NCBI GenBank assembly: GCA_017508315.1
Contig: JAFVZE010000151.1
Span: 1-20,084 of the forward strand
Direction: 5' to 3'
From: Kiritimatiellia bacterium
GTDB lineage: Bacteria; Verrucomicrobiota; Kiritimatiellia; RFP12; UBA1067
DNA length: 20,084 bases
Shown piece after piece: positions 1 through 8,472 of the stretch (positions within the stretch are counted from its first letter, which is position 1; every line of letters begins with the position of its first letter). Both the position numbers and the translations under genes were made by a program. Under the pieces are notes generated by a model. That model was not told where the DNA came from. It made no database searches and saw only the letters and a list, made by a program, of their open reading frames with translations.

Positions 1-298
1 AATCATCGGCCATCCGTTCAGCCTGGACGATTATCATCTGAACGCCGTAACCGAACACCGCGACGCGCTTGGCGAAGTGACCGTGAAAATATCCGACGCC
101 TCCGGCAGCTTCCGCGGCCGAGGAGTTTCTACGGACGTCATCGAAGCGTCGATTTTGGCCTGTCTTTCGGCGATAAACAAAATGCTCGAAGGCGCCGCGC
201 TCGGTTCCGGCGCCGCCTCGAAAATGCAGCACTCGTTCGAAAACGACATGCTTTCGGCTGGCCATTCCGACAAAACGACCCTCAACACCAAACTCTAA
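1..298 (+). CDS. leuA: 2-isopropylmalate synthase, C-terminal part (5' end outside window)
   Basis: Only the last 98 codons are present, read from position 2 to the TAA at 296-298. They match the C-terminal regulatory/dimer domain of LeuA: a beta strand ending in GEVTVKISDASG, then GRGVSTDVIEAS and a helix with LSAINKMLEG. This domain binds leucine in LeuA and gives feedback inhibition. The enzyme condenses acetyl-CoA with 2-oxoisovalerate in the first committed step of leucine synthesis. leuC follows after 13 nt, with leuD and leuB behind it, which favours LeuA over the related citramalate synthase (CimA), whose C-terminal domain looks similar. The start, catalytic barrel and promoter lie outside the window, so allosteric specificity cannot be judged. 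Confidence 0.85.
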   Translation, partial: IIGHPFSLDDYHLNAVTEHRDALGEVTVKISDASGSFRGRGVSTDVIEASILACLSAINKMLEGAALGSGAASKMQHSFENDMLSAGHSDKTTLNTKL

Positions 299-311
299 AC
301 TCACAACACCC

Positions 312-1574
312 ATGACACAGACACAGAAAATACTCGCCGCACGTGCAGGCAAAAAAGACGTCCATGCGGGCGAACTCATCATGGCGGACGTGGATCTCGT
401 TCTCGGCAACGACATCACCGCGCCGGTGGCGATCGGCGAATTCGCCAAATTCGGACGCGGCGAAGTTTTCGACCGCGGAAAAATCGCGCTCGTCCCCGAT
501 CACTTCACGCCCAACAAAGACGTGAAGGCGGCGGAGCAGTGCGCCTGCATGCGGAATTTCGCCGAGGCGCAGAACATCGGAAATTATTTCGAAGTCGGCC
601 ATGACTGCGGCATAGAGCATGCTCTTCTGCCCGAAAAGGGACTGGTGACGGCGGGCGATCTCGTCATCGGCGCCGACAGCCACACCTGCACCTACGGCGC
701 GCTCGGAGCGTTCTCGACGGGAATCGGATCGACCGACATGGCATGCGCCATGGCTACGGGCAAAATCTGGCTCAGAGTTCCCGAAGCGATCAAAGTCGAG
801 CTTACCGGCAGCTTCAATCCTCATGTAGGCGGCAAGGATCTCATACTGCATCTGATCGGCATGATCGGAGTCGACGGCGCAAGGTACCAGTCGCTCGAAT
901 TCACCGGACCGGGAATCTCCGCGCTCACCATGGACGACCGGTTCACCGTCGCCAACATGGCGATAGAGGCCGGCGCGAAAAACGGAATATTCCCCGTGGA
1001 CGAAACGTGCCTCGCCTATCTCCGCGGGCACGGCGCGAAATCGCCGGTCGCGCACGAGGCCGATGAGAACGCCGAATATGTCCGCACCATCGGGATCGAT
1101 CTTTCGGAACTCAAGCCGACCGTCGCCTTCCCGCATCTTCCCGAGAATACGCGCGAAATCGATTCCGTCGGCGACATAAAGATCGACCAGGTCGTCATCG
1201 GAAGCTGCACGAACGGCCGGCTCGGCGATCTGAAGGCCGCCGCCGAAATCCTTGCCGGACGGACGGTCGCGAAGAACGTGCGGTGCATCGTGATTCCCGC
1301 GACGCAGAGAATCTGGATCGAAGCGCTCGAACGCGGCTACCTCAGAACGTTCGCCGAAGCCGGATGCGTCGTCTCCACCCCCACGTGCGGTCCCTGCCTC
1401 GGCGGACACATGGGAATTCTCGCCCGGGGCGAGCGGGCCGTCACCACGACCAACCGCAATTTCGTCGGGCGAATGGGCCATGTGGAGAGCGAAATATATC
1501 TCGCCTCGCCCGCGGTCGCCGCGGCAAGCGCTGTCTTGGGCAAGATCGCCTCGCCGGACGCGCTAACCCGATAA
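312..1574 (+). CDS. leuC: 3-isopropylmalate dehydratase, large subunit
   Basis: The 420-residue aconitase-family protein isomerises 2-isopropylmalate to 3-isopropylmalate together with LeuD. Signatures are GADSHTCTYGALGAFSTG, then GSCTNGR and TPTCGPCLGGHMG. The [4Fe-4S] ligands are Cys299, Cys359 and Cys362. The length of about 420 residues and the N-terminal KILAARAGKKDV type fit the shorter LeuC/homoaconitase-like class found in many anaerobes and archaea, rather than the roughly 466-residue E. coli form. The ATG at 312 gives the expected family N-terminus, but no Shine-Dalgarno is visible in the 13 nt after leuA, so initiation probably depends on translational coupling. Homoaconitase is the main alternative; leuB and leuD alongside argue for leucine synthesis. 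Confidence 0.95.
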   Translation: MTQTQKILAARAGKKDVHAGELIMADVDLVLGNDITAPVAIGEFAKFGRGEVFDRGKIALVPDHFTPNKDVKAAEQCACMRNFAEAQNIGNYFEVGHDCGIEHALLPEKGLVTAGDLVIGADSHTCTYGALGAFSTGIGSTDMACAMATGKIWLRVPEAIKVELTGSFNPHVGGKDLILHLIGMIGVDGARYQSLEFTGPGISALTMDDRFTVANMAIEAGAKNGIFPVDETCLAYLRGHGAKSPVAHEADENAEYVRTIGIDLSELKPTVAFPHLPENTREIDSVGDIKIDQVVIGSCTNGRLGDLKAAAEILAGRTVAKNVRCIVIPATQRIWIEALERGYLRTFAEAGCVVSTPTCGPCLGGHMGILARGERAVTTTNRNFVGRMGHVESEIYLASPAVAAASAVLGKIASPDALTR

Positions 1575-1603
1575 AAGGCATTTTCAGGAAAGGATTTCAA
1601 AAA

Positions 1604-2101
1604 ATGAAAATCAGAGGTTCAGTCCACAGGTTCGCGGACAATGTCGACACCGACGTCATCATTCCCGCCCGCCATCTCAACACGTCCGACCCGAAGGAAC
1701 TCGCCGCGCACTGCATGGAGGATATCGACGCGGAATTTTCCGCAAAGGTCCGCTCCGGCGACATCATCGTCGCCGGGAAAAACTTCGGATGCGGCAGTTC
1801 ACGCGAGCACGCGCCCATCGCCATAAAGGGAAGCGGCGTCTCCTGCGTCATCGCGACGACTTTCGCGAGAATCTTCTACCGCAACGCGCTCAATATCGGC
1901 CTTCCGATTCTCGAATGCGCGGAGGCGGCGGAGAAAATCGCTTCCGGCGATACGGTTTCGGTAGATCTTGCCGCCGGCACGATCCGAAACGAGACGACCG
2001 GCGACGTCTTTCAGGCCGAAGCATTTCCGCCGTTCATGCGGGAGCTGATCGAGGCGGGCGGGCTCGCCGCCTACATGACACGTCATCAGCCGTCGAAATG
2101 A
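1604..2101 (+). CDS. leuD: 3-isopropylmalate dehydratase, small subunit
   Basis: The 165-residue swivelling-domain partner of LeuC. It opens with MKIRGSVHRFADNVDTDVI, which includes the NVDTDVIIPAR motif, and carries the substrate-loop signature NFGCGSSREHAP, then FARIFYRNALNIG. Its length is that of the short LeuD class that pairs with short LeuC, and the two genes are adjacent. The ATG at 1604 is chosen because it is the family N-terminus and has a purine-rich AGGAAAGGA about 10 nt upstream; the reading frame stays open further upstream, inside leuC, but that portion is not LeuD-like. It follows leuC after 29 nt and precedes leuB after 16 nt, consistent with one transcript. Confidence 0.95.
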   Translation: MKIRGSVHRFADNVDTDVIIPARHLNTSDPKELAAHCMEDIDAEFSAKVRSGDIIVAGKNFGCGSSREHAPIAIKGSGVSCVIATTFARIFYRNALNIGLPILECAEAAEKIASGDTVSVDLAAGTIRNETTGDVFQAEAFPPFMRELIEAGGLAAYMTRHQPSK

Positions 2102-2117
2102 AAGGAGATTTGAGGAA

Positions 2118-3221
2118 ATGAACGAAAATGGGATTACTGTGCGGAACAAAAAAATCGCGGTTCTTCCCGGCGACGGGATCGGGCCTGAAATCGTGCGCGA
2201 GGCGCTCAAAGTCCTGAAAGCCGTAGAGCAAGTCTTCGGGCACAGATTCGACACCGGAACCTATCCTGTCGGCGGATGCGCGCATGATCTGTGCGGCAGC
2301 TGTCTTCCCGAAGAAACGCTCGAAGCGTGCAAGTGCGCGGACGCGGTGCTGCTCGGCGCGGTCGGTGGCCCCAAATGGGACGCGCTGCCGGGCGAAGAGC
2401 GCCCCGAACGCGCGCTTTTGGGGCTGCGCGGCGGCTTGGGGCTTTTCGCGAATTTGAGACCGGCGAAAATATGGCCGTCGCTCAAAGGCGCAAGTCCTCT
2501 CAAACCGGAAATCGTTTCCGGCGGAATCGACATTCTGGTCGTGAGGGAACTTACCGGAGGAATCTATTTCGGGGCGCACCGGCGCTCCGCGGACGGGAAA
2601 TCGGCGTGCGACGAGATGGTCTATTCGGACAGCGAAGTCGAGCGCATAGCCAAAGTCGCGTTCGAATGCGCAAAATCGCGCGGCAAAAAAGTGACAAGCG
2701 TCGACAAGGCGAACGTGTTGGAGTCGTCACGGCTCTGGCGAGCGATCGTCGGGCGCGTTTCAAAGGAATATCCGGATGTCGTCCTCGATCACATGTATGT
2801 GGACAACGCCGCCATGCAGCTTGTGCGCGACCCGGCGCGCTTCGACGTGCTACTGACCGAAAACATGTTCGGCGACATTCTCTCCGACGAGGCTTCCCAG
2901 ATAACCGGCTCCATCGGGATGCTGCCTTCGGCATCCCTTCGTCTCGACGGATTCGGCATGTACGAACCCATTCACGGCAGCGCGCCGGATATCGCCGGAA
3001 AAAACATCGCCAACCCCCTGGCGACGATTCTTTCGGTCGCGATGATGCTCCGAAGCACGTTTTCGCTCCATCGCGAAGCGGATGCCGTCGAAGAGGCCGT
3101 ATCAAAGGTTCTCGATTCCGGCCTGCGCACGTCCGATCTTGCAGCTCCCGGCGCTTCGATTGTCGGGACGGCGCAGATGGGCGACGCAGTAACCGAGGCG
3201 GTTTTGAAAATGGTAAAATAA
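2118..3221 (+). CDS. leuB: 3-isopropylmalate dehydrogenase
   Basis: A 367-residue NAD-dependent enzyme that oxidises and decarboxylates 3-isopropylmalate to 2-oxoisocaproate. Visible signatures are GDGIGPEI near residue 21, RELTGGIYFG, DKANVLESSRLWR, the metal-binding TENMFGDILSDEAS segment, and YEPIHGSAPDIAGK, followed by IANPLATILS in the nucleotide-binding C-terminal half. RELTGGIYFG distinguishes LeuB from isocitrate dehydrogenases. The start at 2118 is preceded by AAAGGAG about 10 nt upstream, overlapping the leuD stop. Length is normal for the family. It completes leuA-C-D-B as an uninterrupted pathway cluster. Confidence 0.96.
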   Translation: MNENGITVRNKKIAVLPGDGIGPEIVREALKVLKAVEQVFGHRFDTGTYPVGGCAHDLCGSCLPEETLEACKCADAVLLGAVGGPKWDALPGEERPERALLGLRGGLGLFANLRPAKIWPSLKGASPLKPEIVSGGIDILVVRELTGGIYFGAHRRSADGKSACDEMVYSDSEVERIAKVAFECAKSRGKKVTSVDKANVLESSRLWRAIVGRVSKEYPDVVLDHMYVDNAAMQLVRDPARFDVLLTENMFGDILSDEASQITGSIGMLPSASLRLDGFGMYEPIHGSAPDIAGKNIANPLATILSVAMMLRSTFSLHREADAVEEAVSKVLDSGLRTSDLAAPGASIVGTAQMGDAVTEAVLKMVK

Positions 3222-3247
3222 ACGCCGCAGACGCACAGGAAGAATTT

Positions 3248-4081
3248 ATGAAAAAAGACGCTCCACATCCCGACTTCCCGGTGATAGACGCGCATGTGCA
3301 CCTTTATCCGGACGCGCTCGCGCCGAAGGTCACAAGCGCACTTTCGGCGCGTTTCGGCAATGCGCCCGCATTCGACGGGACGGTTGACGCGTGCGCCGCG
3401 CATGCCGGAGAGTGCGGCATCTCGCTTTCGATCAATCTGCCGGTCGCGACCACGCCCGATCATGTCGGACACACCAACGCGTTCTGGTCCGAGTACGCAT
3501 CGAAAAAACCCGTCGCCAGCAGCGCGGTGATGTCTCTTGCCGCGCTTCACCCCCAAACGCCGGACGCCGCCGGCATGGTCGGCGAGATCGCCCGCGCCGG
3601 ATTTTGCGGAATAAAATTCCATCCCGAATATCAGCGCTTCAGGTTCAACGATTCCTGCATGGACGACGTCTGGGCGGCGATGGCGGAAACGGGTCTCGTC
3701 GCCTACCTCCATGCGGGCGGAGAACGCGTCTTCTCCGCGCCGTTTCATTCGTCGCCTTCCGAAATCCTCGATCTGCACCGGCGCTTTCCGAAACTCAAGA
3801 TCGCGGCGGCGCATCTCGGCGGATTCGGAATGTGGGATGAGGTCGAAGAAACGCTCGTCAGCGAAGATGTGTTTCTCGATCTTTCGCACACCTTCTTCTG
3901 GATGCCGCACGAACAGATTTTCCGGATGATCAGAATGCACGGACCCGAGCGCATCCTCTTCGGCTCCGACGCGCCCTGGCAGGATCCGGCGGACGTTCTC
4001 TCGGCGTTTCTCGGTCTTCCGCTGACGGAAAAGGAACGCCGTACCGTCTGCTGCGAAACGGCGAACGAATTATTCGGCTGA
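3248..4081 (+). CDS. amidohydrolase-family (TIM-barrel) metal-dependent hydrolase, copy 1
   Basis: A 277-residue member of the amidohydrolase-2 family (COG2159-like). Metal-site motifs appear in the usual order: DAHVHLYPD (His16 and His18), IKFHPEYQ, YLHAGGE, AAHLGGFG and ILFGSDAPWQDP, the last carrying the catalytic Asp. No signal peptide is visible, so it is cytoplasmic. Family members include decarboxylases, lactonases and amide hydrolases; the sequence does not settle the substrate. The ATG at 3248 has AGGA 7 nt upstream and gives the family N-terminus. It lies 26 nt after leuB and is probably cotranscribed, although no role in leucine synthesis is known to me. A paralogue lies at 6675-7502. 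Its 3' end overlaps convergent folP by 12 bp. Confidence 0.85.
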   Translation: MKKDAPHPDFPVIDAHVHLYPDALAPKVTSALSARFGNAPAFDGTVDACAAHAGECGISLSINLPVATTPDHVGHTNAFWSEYASKKPVASSAVMSLAALHPQTPDAAGMVGEIARAGFCGIKFHPEYQRFRFNDSCMDDVWAAMAETGLVAYLHAGGERVFSAPFHSSPSEILDLHRRFPKLKIAAAHLGGFGMWDEVEETLVSEDVFLDLSHTFFWMPHEQIFRMIRMHGPERILFGSDAPWQDPADVLSAFLGLPLTEKERRTVCCETANELFG

Positions 4082-4819
4082 ATCGGCGGGCACGGGGACC
4101 GCCCGGGTCGCGTTCGCGATGGAGACGAAGACCTTCAGAGCCTGCACCGTTTCCCCGACATCGTGCACGCGCAGAGCCGCCGCGCCGTTGGCAGCGCACC
4201 AGAGCGCGATACCGAGGTTGCCGCCGAGATTTTTCCCGGTCACCTTTTCGCCGGTCAGCTTCCTGACGATCCGCTTGCGGCTCGCTCCCACCAGAACTCG
4301 CGACGATGACGAAAGTTCAGACACCGACGCCAAAAGCGCAAGATCCTCCTCGCGGGTGGTGCCGAAACCTATCATCGGATCGAGGTAGACGCGCGGCAGG
4401 AGTTCTTCGGGAATTACGCCGCGGCATCCGGCGGGCGCCACCAGTTCCAAGTCCGGAGCGGACGCGACGATCTCCATCATGGCCGGCGCCGTTTCGGAAC
4501 TTACGCAGTTGATCATGCGCACTCCCGCCGCGACCGACCGTTCCGCCGTCTCTGGATGGTAGGTGTCGATACTGACAATCGCCCTGCCGTTCAACGCCGG
4601 AACAAGCTCACGCACGACCGGCTCCACCCGCTCCCACTCCTCCTCCCATGTCAGCGGTTCCGCGCCCGGTCTGGTGGACTCGCCTCCGATGTCGACGATG
4701 CCGGCGCCCTCCCTGACCATGTTTTTCGCCCGGCGCACCGCTTCAGCGGAGAGAAAGTATTTTCCGCCGTCGGAAAACGAATCCGGCGTCACATTGACGA
4801 TCCCCATCACCACCGGCAT
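4070..4819 (-). CDS. folP: dihydropteroate synthase, shortened form
   Basis: A 249-residue protein that joins p-aminobenzoate to the pterin pyrophosphate in folate synthesis. Motifs in order: GIVNVTPDSFSDGG (Asn9), GGESTRPGAEP (Arg50), SIDTYHPE (Asp85), MINCVSS (Asn104), LDPMIGFG (Asp147), LVGASRKR (Lys182) and LRVHD (Arg217, His219). Spacing between these agrees with E. coli FolP, as I recall its numbering, except between Asn104 and Asp147: 43 residues rather than about 70. The missing part normally carries the MHM strand end and the following helix. The ATG at 4819 is 2 nt after the rnhB stop. An in-frame GTG at 4825 overlapping that stop as GTGA has a better-spaced GGAG, so the protein may begin two residues earlier. 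Confidence 0.88.
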   Translation of the reverse strand: MPVVMGIVNVTPDSFSDGGKYFLSAEAVRRAKNMVREGAGIVDIGGESTRPGAEPLTWEEEWERVEPVVRELVPALNGRAIVSIDTYHPETAERSVAAGVRMINCVSSETAPAMMEIVASAPDLELVAPAGCRGVIPEELLPRVYLDPMIGFGTTREEDLALLASVSELSSSSRVLVGASRKRIVRKLTGEKVTGKNLGGNLGIALWCAANGAAALRVHDVGETVQALKVFVSIANATRAVPVPADSAE

Positions 4820-4821
4820 CT

Positions 4822-5460
4822 TCACAGCGCCAGCTCCATCTGCGAAACCGGGCCGAAACTCCGGCGGTGTTCGGGGCAGGGACCGTACTTCGCGAGCGCG
4901 GCGAAATGTTCTTTGGTGGGATAGCCTTTGTGTTTCGCGAATCCGTACCGCGGATAGAGCCGGTCGAGCCGGAGACAGTCTTCGTCCCGCGCGGTTTTCG
5001 CAAGGATCGACGCCGCGGCGATGAAAAGCGATTTGGCATCTCCCTTGACGATATTCTCCGAAGGGAACGGCAAGGTCGGGACCGCCAGTCCGTCGACGAG
5101 AATGGAGAAGTCTTCGCCGCGCGCCTTCTCCGCAACCGCGAGCGCGGCGCGGCGCATGGCCATATGGGTAGCCCTGAGAATGTTGAGCGAATCGATCTCC
5201 TCCGGCGTCGCCAGAGCAACCGCCCAGACGCATGACCCGGTGCCCTTTATCACCTCGGCGAGCGCTTCGCGTTTCTTTCCGGAAAGCTTCTTCGAATCGT
5301 TTATCTCCGCCCAGCCGCCGGCAAGCAGTTCCTCCGCCTGCTCGAGCGGCACCGAAACCGCCGCGGCGTAGACCGCGCCGGCGAGCGGACCGCGCCCGGC
5401 CTCGTCTATCCCCATCACGCGCCCGCCAAGGCGTTTTTCGTTATCGAGCGAAAGCGCCAT
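4822..5460 (-). CDS. rnhB: ribonuclease HII
   Basis: A 212-residue type 2 RNase H that cuts the RNA strand of RNA-DNA hybrids and incises DNA at single embedded ribonucleotides. The N-terminal catalytic motif GIDEAGRGPLAG carries Asp18 and Glu19. It is followed by NDSKKLS, the ILVDG strand, and KGDAKSLFIAAASILAK with a downstream Arg-Asp pair, then YGFAKHKGYPTKEH. All four expected acidic positions appear to be present, and length is typical. It sits 6 nt after the MFS transporter gene and 2 nt before folP, so it is probably carried on the transcript that starts near 8466. There is no functional link to its neighbours. Confidence 0.96.
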   Translation of the reverse strand: MALSLDNEKRLGGRVMGIDEAGRGPLAGAVYAAAVSVPLEQAEELLAGGWAEINDSKKLSGKKREALAEVIKGTGSCVWAVALATPEEIDSLNILRATHMAMRRAALAVAEKARGEDFSILVDGLAVPTLPFPSENIVKGDAKSLFIAAASILAKTARDEDCLRLDRLYPRYGFAKHKGYPTKEHFAALAKYGPCPEHRRSFGPVSQMELAL

Positions 5461-5466
5461 CGTGCA

Positions 5467-6678
5467 TCAGGAAGCGGACTTCCCTTTCTGACCGGGTCTG
5501 AAAAACGCCGCCATGGCGAACGCGAGCGCGAGCGACATGGCAAGCGCGATCGCGTACGGCTTCGACCAGTCATGGCGGAGCGGAGCGGACGAAACGACCG
5601 AGCGTTCGAGAATGCGGTGGAAGATGAAGTTGGAAAGGAAGACTCCGATGCCGGTCGTGAGAAGCATTATCAGCCCCTGCGCCTGATTCTTGAGTTCGCC
5701 CGGCGCGCATTCGGCGACATACATCTGCGAACCGATGCACAGTATCCCGAACGCCAGACCGTGAATGAGGATGCCGCCGAAATCGCCCGGCGCGAAGCCC
5801 AGTTCGACCGCCCCGAGAAAACAGACGTAACGCAGTGAAATCGCCAGAATGCCGGTCACCATGGCCCAGCGGTAGCCGAAGCGGCCGATGACGGAAGGAA
5901 CCAGCAGCATGAAACCGATCTCCGCGGCCTGCCCGAGATTCTGCGTGAACGTGAGATGCCTGAAACCGCTTTCCGCCAGATACACGGCATTGTAGGCGAC
6001 GTACCACGAAAAAGGAATCATCGAGAGCGTTATCAGCACGCCGAACACCGCGAAGACCGGATCCCTGAAAAGCGCGAACGCTTTCAGTCCGAGAGCATCG
6101 ACGACGCTCATCCGGCTTCCCTTCGCGCGCGGGGCGGTCGCCGGCAGAGCGAAGGCGAGAAGCGCGGCCATGAGAGCGGACAGCGAGCCGGAGGCGAAAA
6201 TCCAGCGGCTCGAATCAAATGCGCCGATTCCGAAAAGCGAGGTCCCGATCAGCGAGAAAAATCCGCTCGCCACCCAGCCCACCGATCCGAACGCCCGCAG
6301 CCGCGGGAAGGACGCTTCGGAGGAATGCGCCATCGCGATCGCGGACGATATCGACCATGTCGGCATGTAGACGAGCATCGACAGCAGCAGCACCCAGAAA
6401 AGCGTCGCGGGGGATGTGATGAAGAAAGCGGAGGCGAGAAGCGCCGCGACGGCGATGTTGCAGACGGCGAGAACCTTTTCGGCGTTGAGGAAACGGTCGG
6501 CGAACATCCCCACGAAAGGAGAGGCGAGAGTGCCGATACCCATCAGAAGCCCGCAGGCGAAAACCCACTCGCTTCCGCCGTCCAAAGACTGCACGTACGG
6601 CAGAAGCGGCACCAGCCAGACCGGCAGCATCAGATACTGCAGGAACATCATCGACGCGAGTTTCACCTTAGTCTTCAC
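5467..6678 (-). CDS. MFS transporter, NupG/nucleoside:H+ symporter-like
   Basis: A 403-residue polytopic protein with about 12 hydrophobic segments. Its N-terminus, KVKLASMMFLQYLMLPVW, resembles the LSxMMFLQ opening of NupG-like symporters common in Bacteroidota and PVC bacteria. MGIGTLASPFVGMFADR matches the MFS loop 2-3 signature, and the C-terminal half repeats the fold. The start is taken as GTG 6678, overlapping the amidohydrolase stop as GTGA, because it gives the family N-terminus; the frame remains open further upstream but that portion is arginine-rich and not transporter-like. Substrate is uncertain: NupG homologues move nucleosides, but many environmental relatives are uncharacterised. 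An outer-membrane protein and a hydrolase on the same transcript suggest an uptake and breakdown unit. Confidence 0.82.
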   Translation of the reverse strand: MKTKVKLASMMFLQYLMLPVWLVPLLPYVQSLDGGSEWVFACGLLMGIGTLASPFVGMFADRFLNAEKVLAVCNIAVAALLASAFFITSPATLFWVLLLSMLVYMPTWSISSAIAMAHSSEASFPRLRAFGSVGWVASGFFSLIGTSLFGIGAFDSSRWIFASGSLSALMAALLAFALPATAPRAKGSRMSVVDALGLKAFALFRDPVFAVFGVLITLSMIPFSWYVAYNAVYLAESGFRHLTFTQNLGQAAEIGFMLLVPSVIGRFGYRWAMVTGILAISLRYVCFLGAVELGFAPGDFGGILIHGLAFGILCIGSQMYVAECAPGELKNQAQGLIMLLTTGIGVFLSNFIFHRILERSVVSSAPLRHDWSKPYAIALAMSLALAFAMAAFFRPGQKGKSAS

Positions 6679-7502
6679 AGTCGTATTCCGAGCAGACGGC
6701 AGGCGTTTCCGCCGAGCAGATCCGGCAGATCTTCGCCGACGCGGACAGAGCGGACCCACCGGAGAGTCTCGGGATAATGCGCCCACGGGAAATCGGTGCC
6801 GAAGAGAATCCGCTCACGCGGCCACGAACGCAGCAGACGCATCTCCTCGTCCTTGTGCTGGTTGATATGCAGCGCCGAAGTGTCGATGTAAGCGCCGCAT
6901 TCGGCGAGTTCATCCGTGGCGCGGGGCGGATGGCCGCTGCATCCCCCGAGGTGAGCGGCGACAAACTTAAGTCCGCGCACGTTCTTCATCAGTTTCACGA
7001 TGTCGGACGGAGCGCAGGCGTCGAACCGCCCGGGATAGCCGATGTCGTATCCGCAGTGGCACTGCACGATCAATCCCAATTCGGCGATCTTGGCGAAAAA
7101 AGGCCATACCGCGGGATCGGACAGCGAAAAATTCTGGTAATACGGATGAACCTTCAGCCCCCTGATGCCGGCGCGGACCGTTTCCGTCAGATGCCGCGAC
7201 CAGTCTGGATCCGCGGGATGGACGGAGACGAACGGCTCGATCTTCCGCGCAGCCCGCTCGCCCATGCGTCCGTCGCGGATCGCGACGGCGGTGTCGAGAA
7301 TCACGCCGAACTGAGACGGCTTTGTCGCCACCGGCATCATCACCGCCTTGTCCACCCCGTGAAGATCGAGGTGGTCAAGGTGGTTTTCAAGCGTTCCGTC
7401 GCCGGCGGGATTGAGCCTCCAGCCGGTGTTGGCGCTCAACGCGGCGAGCGCGCGCGGCGCGATGGCGCGCGGAAAATTGTGGCAGTGGAAGTCGACGGTC
7501 AC
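6675..7502 (-). CDS. amidohydrolase-family (TIM-barrel) metal-dependent hydrolase, copy 2
   Basis: A 275-residue amidohydrolase-2 family protein, clearly related to the gene at 3248-4081. Metal-site motifs: VDFHCHNFP (His6, His8), GLKVHPYYQNF, QCHCGYD, VAAHLGGCSGHP and ILFGTDFPWAHYPET with the catalytic Asp. It has no signal peptide. The start is GTG 7502, which directly precedes the HxH strand as in its paralogue; it lies 4 nt after the outer-membrane protein stop and has only a weak Shine-Dalgarno, so it probably depends on coupling. Its 3' end overlaps the transporter start by 4 bp. Substrate is unknown; position between an outer-membrane protein and a transporter suggests it acts on an imported compound. 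Confidence 0.85.
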   Translation of the reverse strand: MTVDFHCHNFPRAIAPRALAALSANTGWRLNPAGDGTLENHLDHLDLHGVDKAVMMPVATKPSQFGVILDTAVAIRDGRMGERAARKIEPFVSVHPADPDWSRHLTETVRAGIRGLKVHPYYQNFSLSDPAVWPFFAKIAELGLIVQCHCGYDIGYPGRFDACAPSDIVKLMKNVRGLKFVAAHLGGCSGHPPRATDELAECGAYIDTSALHINQHKDEEMRLLRSWPRERILFGTDFPWAHYPETLRWVRSVRVGEDLPDLLGGNACRLLGIRL

Positions 7503-7506
7503 GGAA

Positions 7507-8436
7507 TCAGAATCCGAGTTTCATCTGCACTCCGCCCCAGACGAGATCGTCCTTGTAGTTTCCGTACCAGCCGCTGTCGCGGTAGCCGTCGCGGATCGAT
7601 TCGTTCAAGAGCGAGGTGTAGGCGAGAACTCCGCCCACGGAAAAGCATTCGCAGAGCTGCCAGGTGAGTGCAAGCTTCACGGTCGTGCCGCCGATGCCGT
7701 CCTTGTTGCCGCGGAGGAAATCATCCTCTTCGGCATCGTAGCCGCGCTCGACGCCGTAGAGGTAGTCGAGATATCTGCCGCTGCCGAAATTGACGTTCCA
7801 GTCGGCGCCGAGCGTCAGCGATTCCCCGAGCGGCATCTCCTCCATGAGAACGAAATCGCGCTTGAGACCGAGCTCGTAGTGGGTGCCGTCGTCATGGCGG
7901 TACATCCGGCTGATCAAACCGTAGGGAGTGACCAGCGGAGTTTCGAATTCGGCCTTCACGTAGATTTCGCACGTGGAGGCGTAATCCTTGTCATAGTCGT
8001 CCTTCACCCGGCTGACGAACCATTCGTGACCGGCTTCAAGCGTCAACGACATCGTTTCGTCGTCATTCGACCAGGCCGTCCAGCCGAGATGGACATTGTA
8101 GTCGGTTTCGTTCCACTCTCCGCGCATCTCCTCGCGGCGACGGTTGGTGAGATCGTAGTTCTGCCAGATGTAGAATCCAACGTAGAACGGATCAAGGGCG
8201 ACGAAGTCCGCCCACACGCAAGGCTGGGCGACCGGCCGGTCGTTGTAGACCTGGTTGCGGTACACATAGGCGGTATACAGATCGACATCCACTCCGAATT
8301 CGAAAAGCGCGTCATCGGTTTCTTCGGTTTCCGTCTCGGCCGGTTTTTCCGCAGCGGCGGAAGACTCTGATGCGGAATCCGCAAACGCGAACCCGACAAA
8401 CGAAGCGGCAACGAATGCCACCATCAACTTTTTCAT
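7507..8436 (-). CDS. outer-membrane beta-barrel protein, function unknown
   Basis: A 309-residue protein with a clear signal peptide (Lys-Lys then a hydrophobic stretch, cleavage probably after AFA at residue 19). An acidic, low-complexity linker follows at about 20-42 (SESSAAAEKPAETETEETDD). The rest alternates polar and aromatic residues in many predicted strands, such as ADFVALDPFYVGFYIWQNYD, and ends in VQMKLGF. A terminal Phe is the usual C-terminal signal for outer-membrane barrel assembly. I do not recognise a named family; it could be a small porin or channel. The ATG at 8436 has AGGA 9 nt upstream. It is the first gene after a strong promoter and continues into the amidohydrolase, transporter, rnhB and folP. 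Confidence 0.75.
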   Translation of the reverse strand: MKKLMVAFVAASFVGFAFADSASESSAAAEKPAETETEETDDALFEFGVDVDLYTAYVYRNQVYNDRPVAQPCVWADFVALDPFYVGFYIWQNYDLTNRRREEMRGEWNETDYNVHLGWTAWSNDDETMSLTLEAGHEWFVSRVKDDYDKDYASTCEIYVKAEFETPLVTPYGLISRMYRHDDGTHYELGLKRDFVLMEEMPLGESLTLGADWNVNFGSGRYLDYLYGVERGYDAEEDDFLRGNKDGIGGTTVKLALTWQLCECFSVGGVLAYTSLLNESIRDGYRDSGWYGNYKDDLVWGGVQMKLGF

Positions 8437-8472
8437 TTTCGCATTTCCTTTCTTGCGTGAATTGGAGTGCGA

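Noticed and set aside
282..1481. Minus-strand open frame of 399 codons opposite leuC
   Set aside because: leuC has full family motifs; the antisense protein is low-complexity and charged with no domain.
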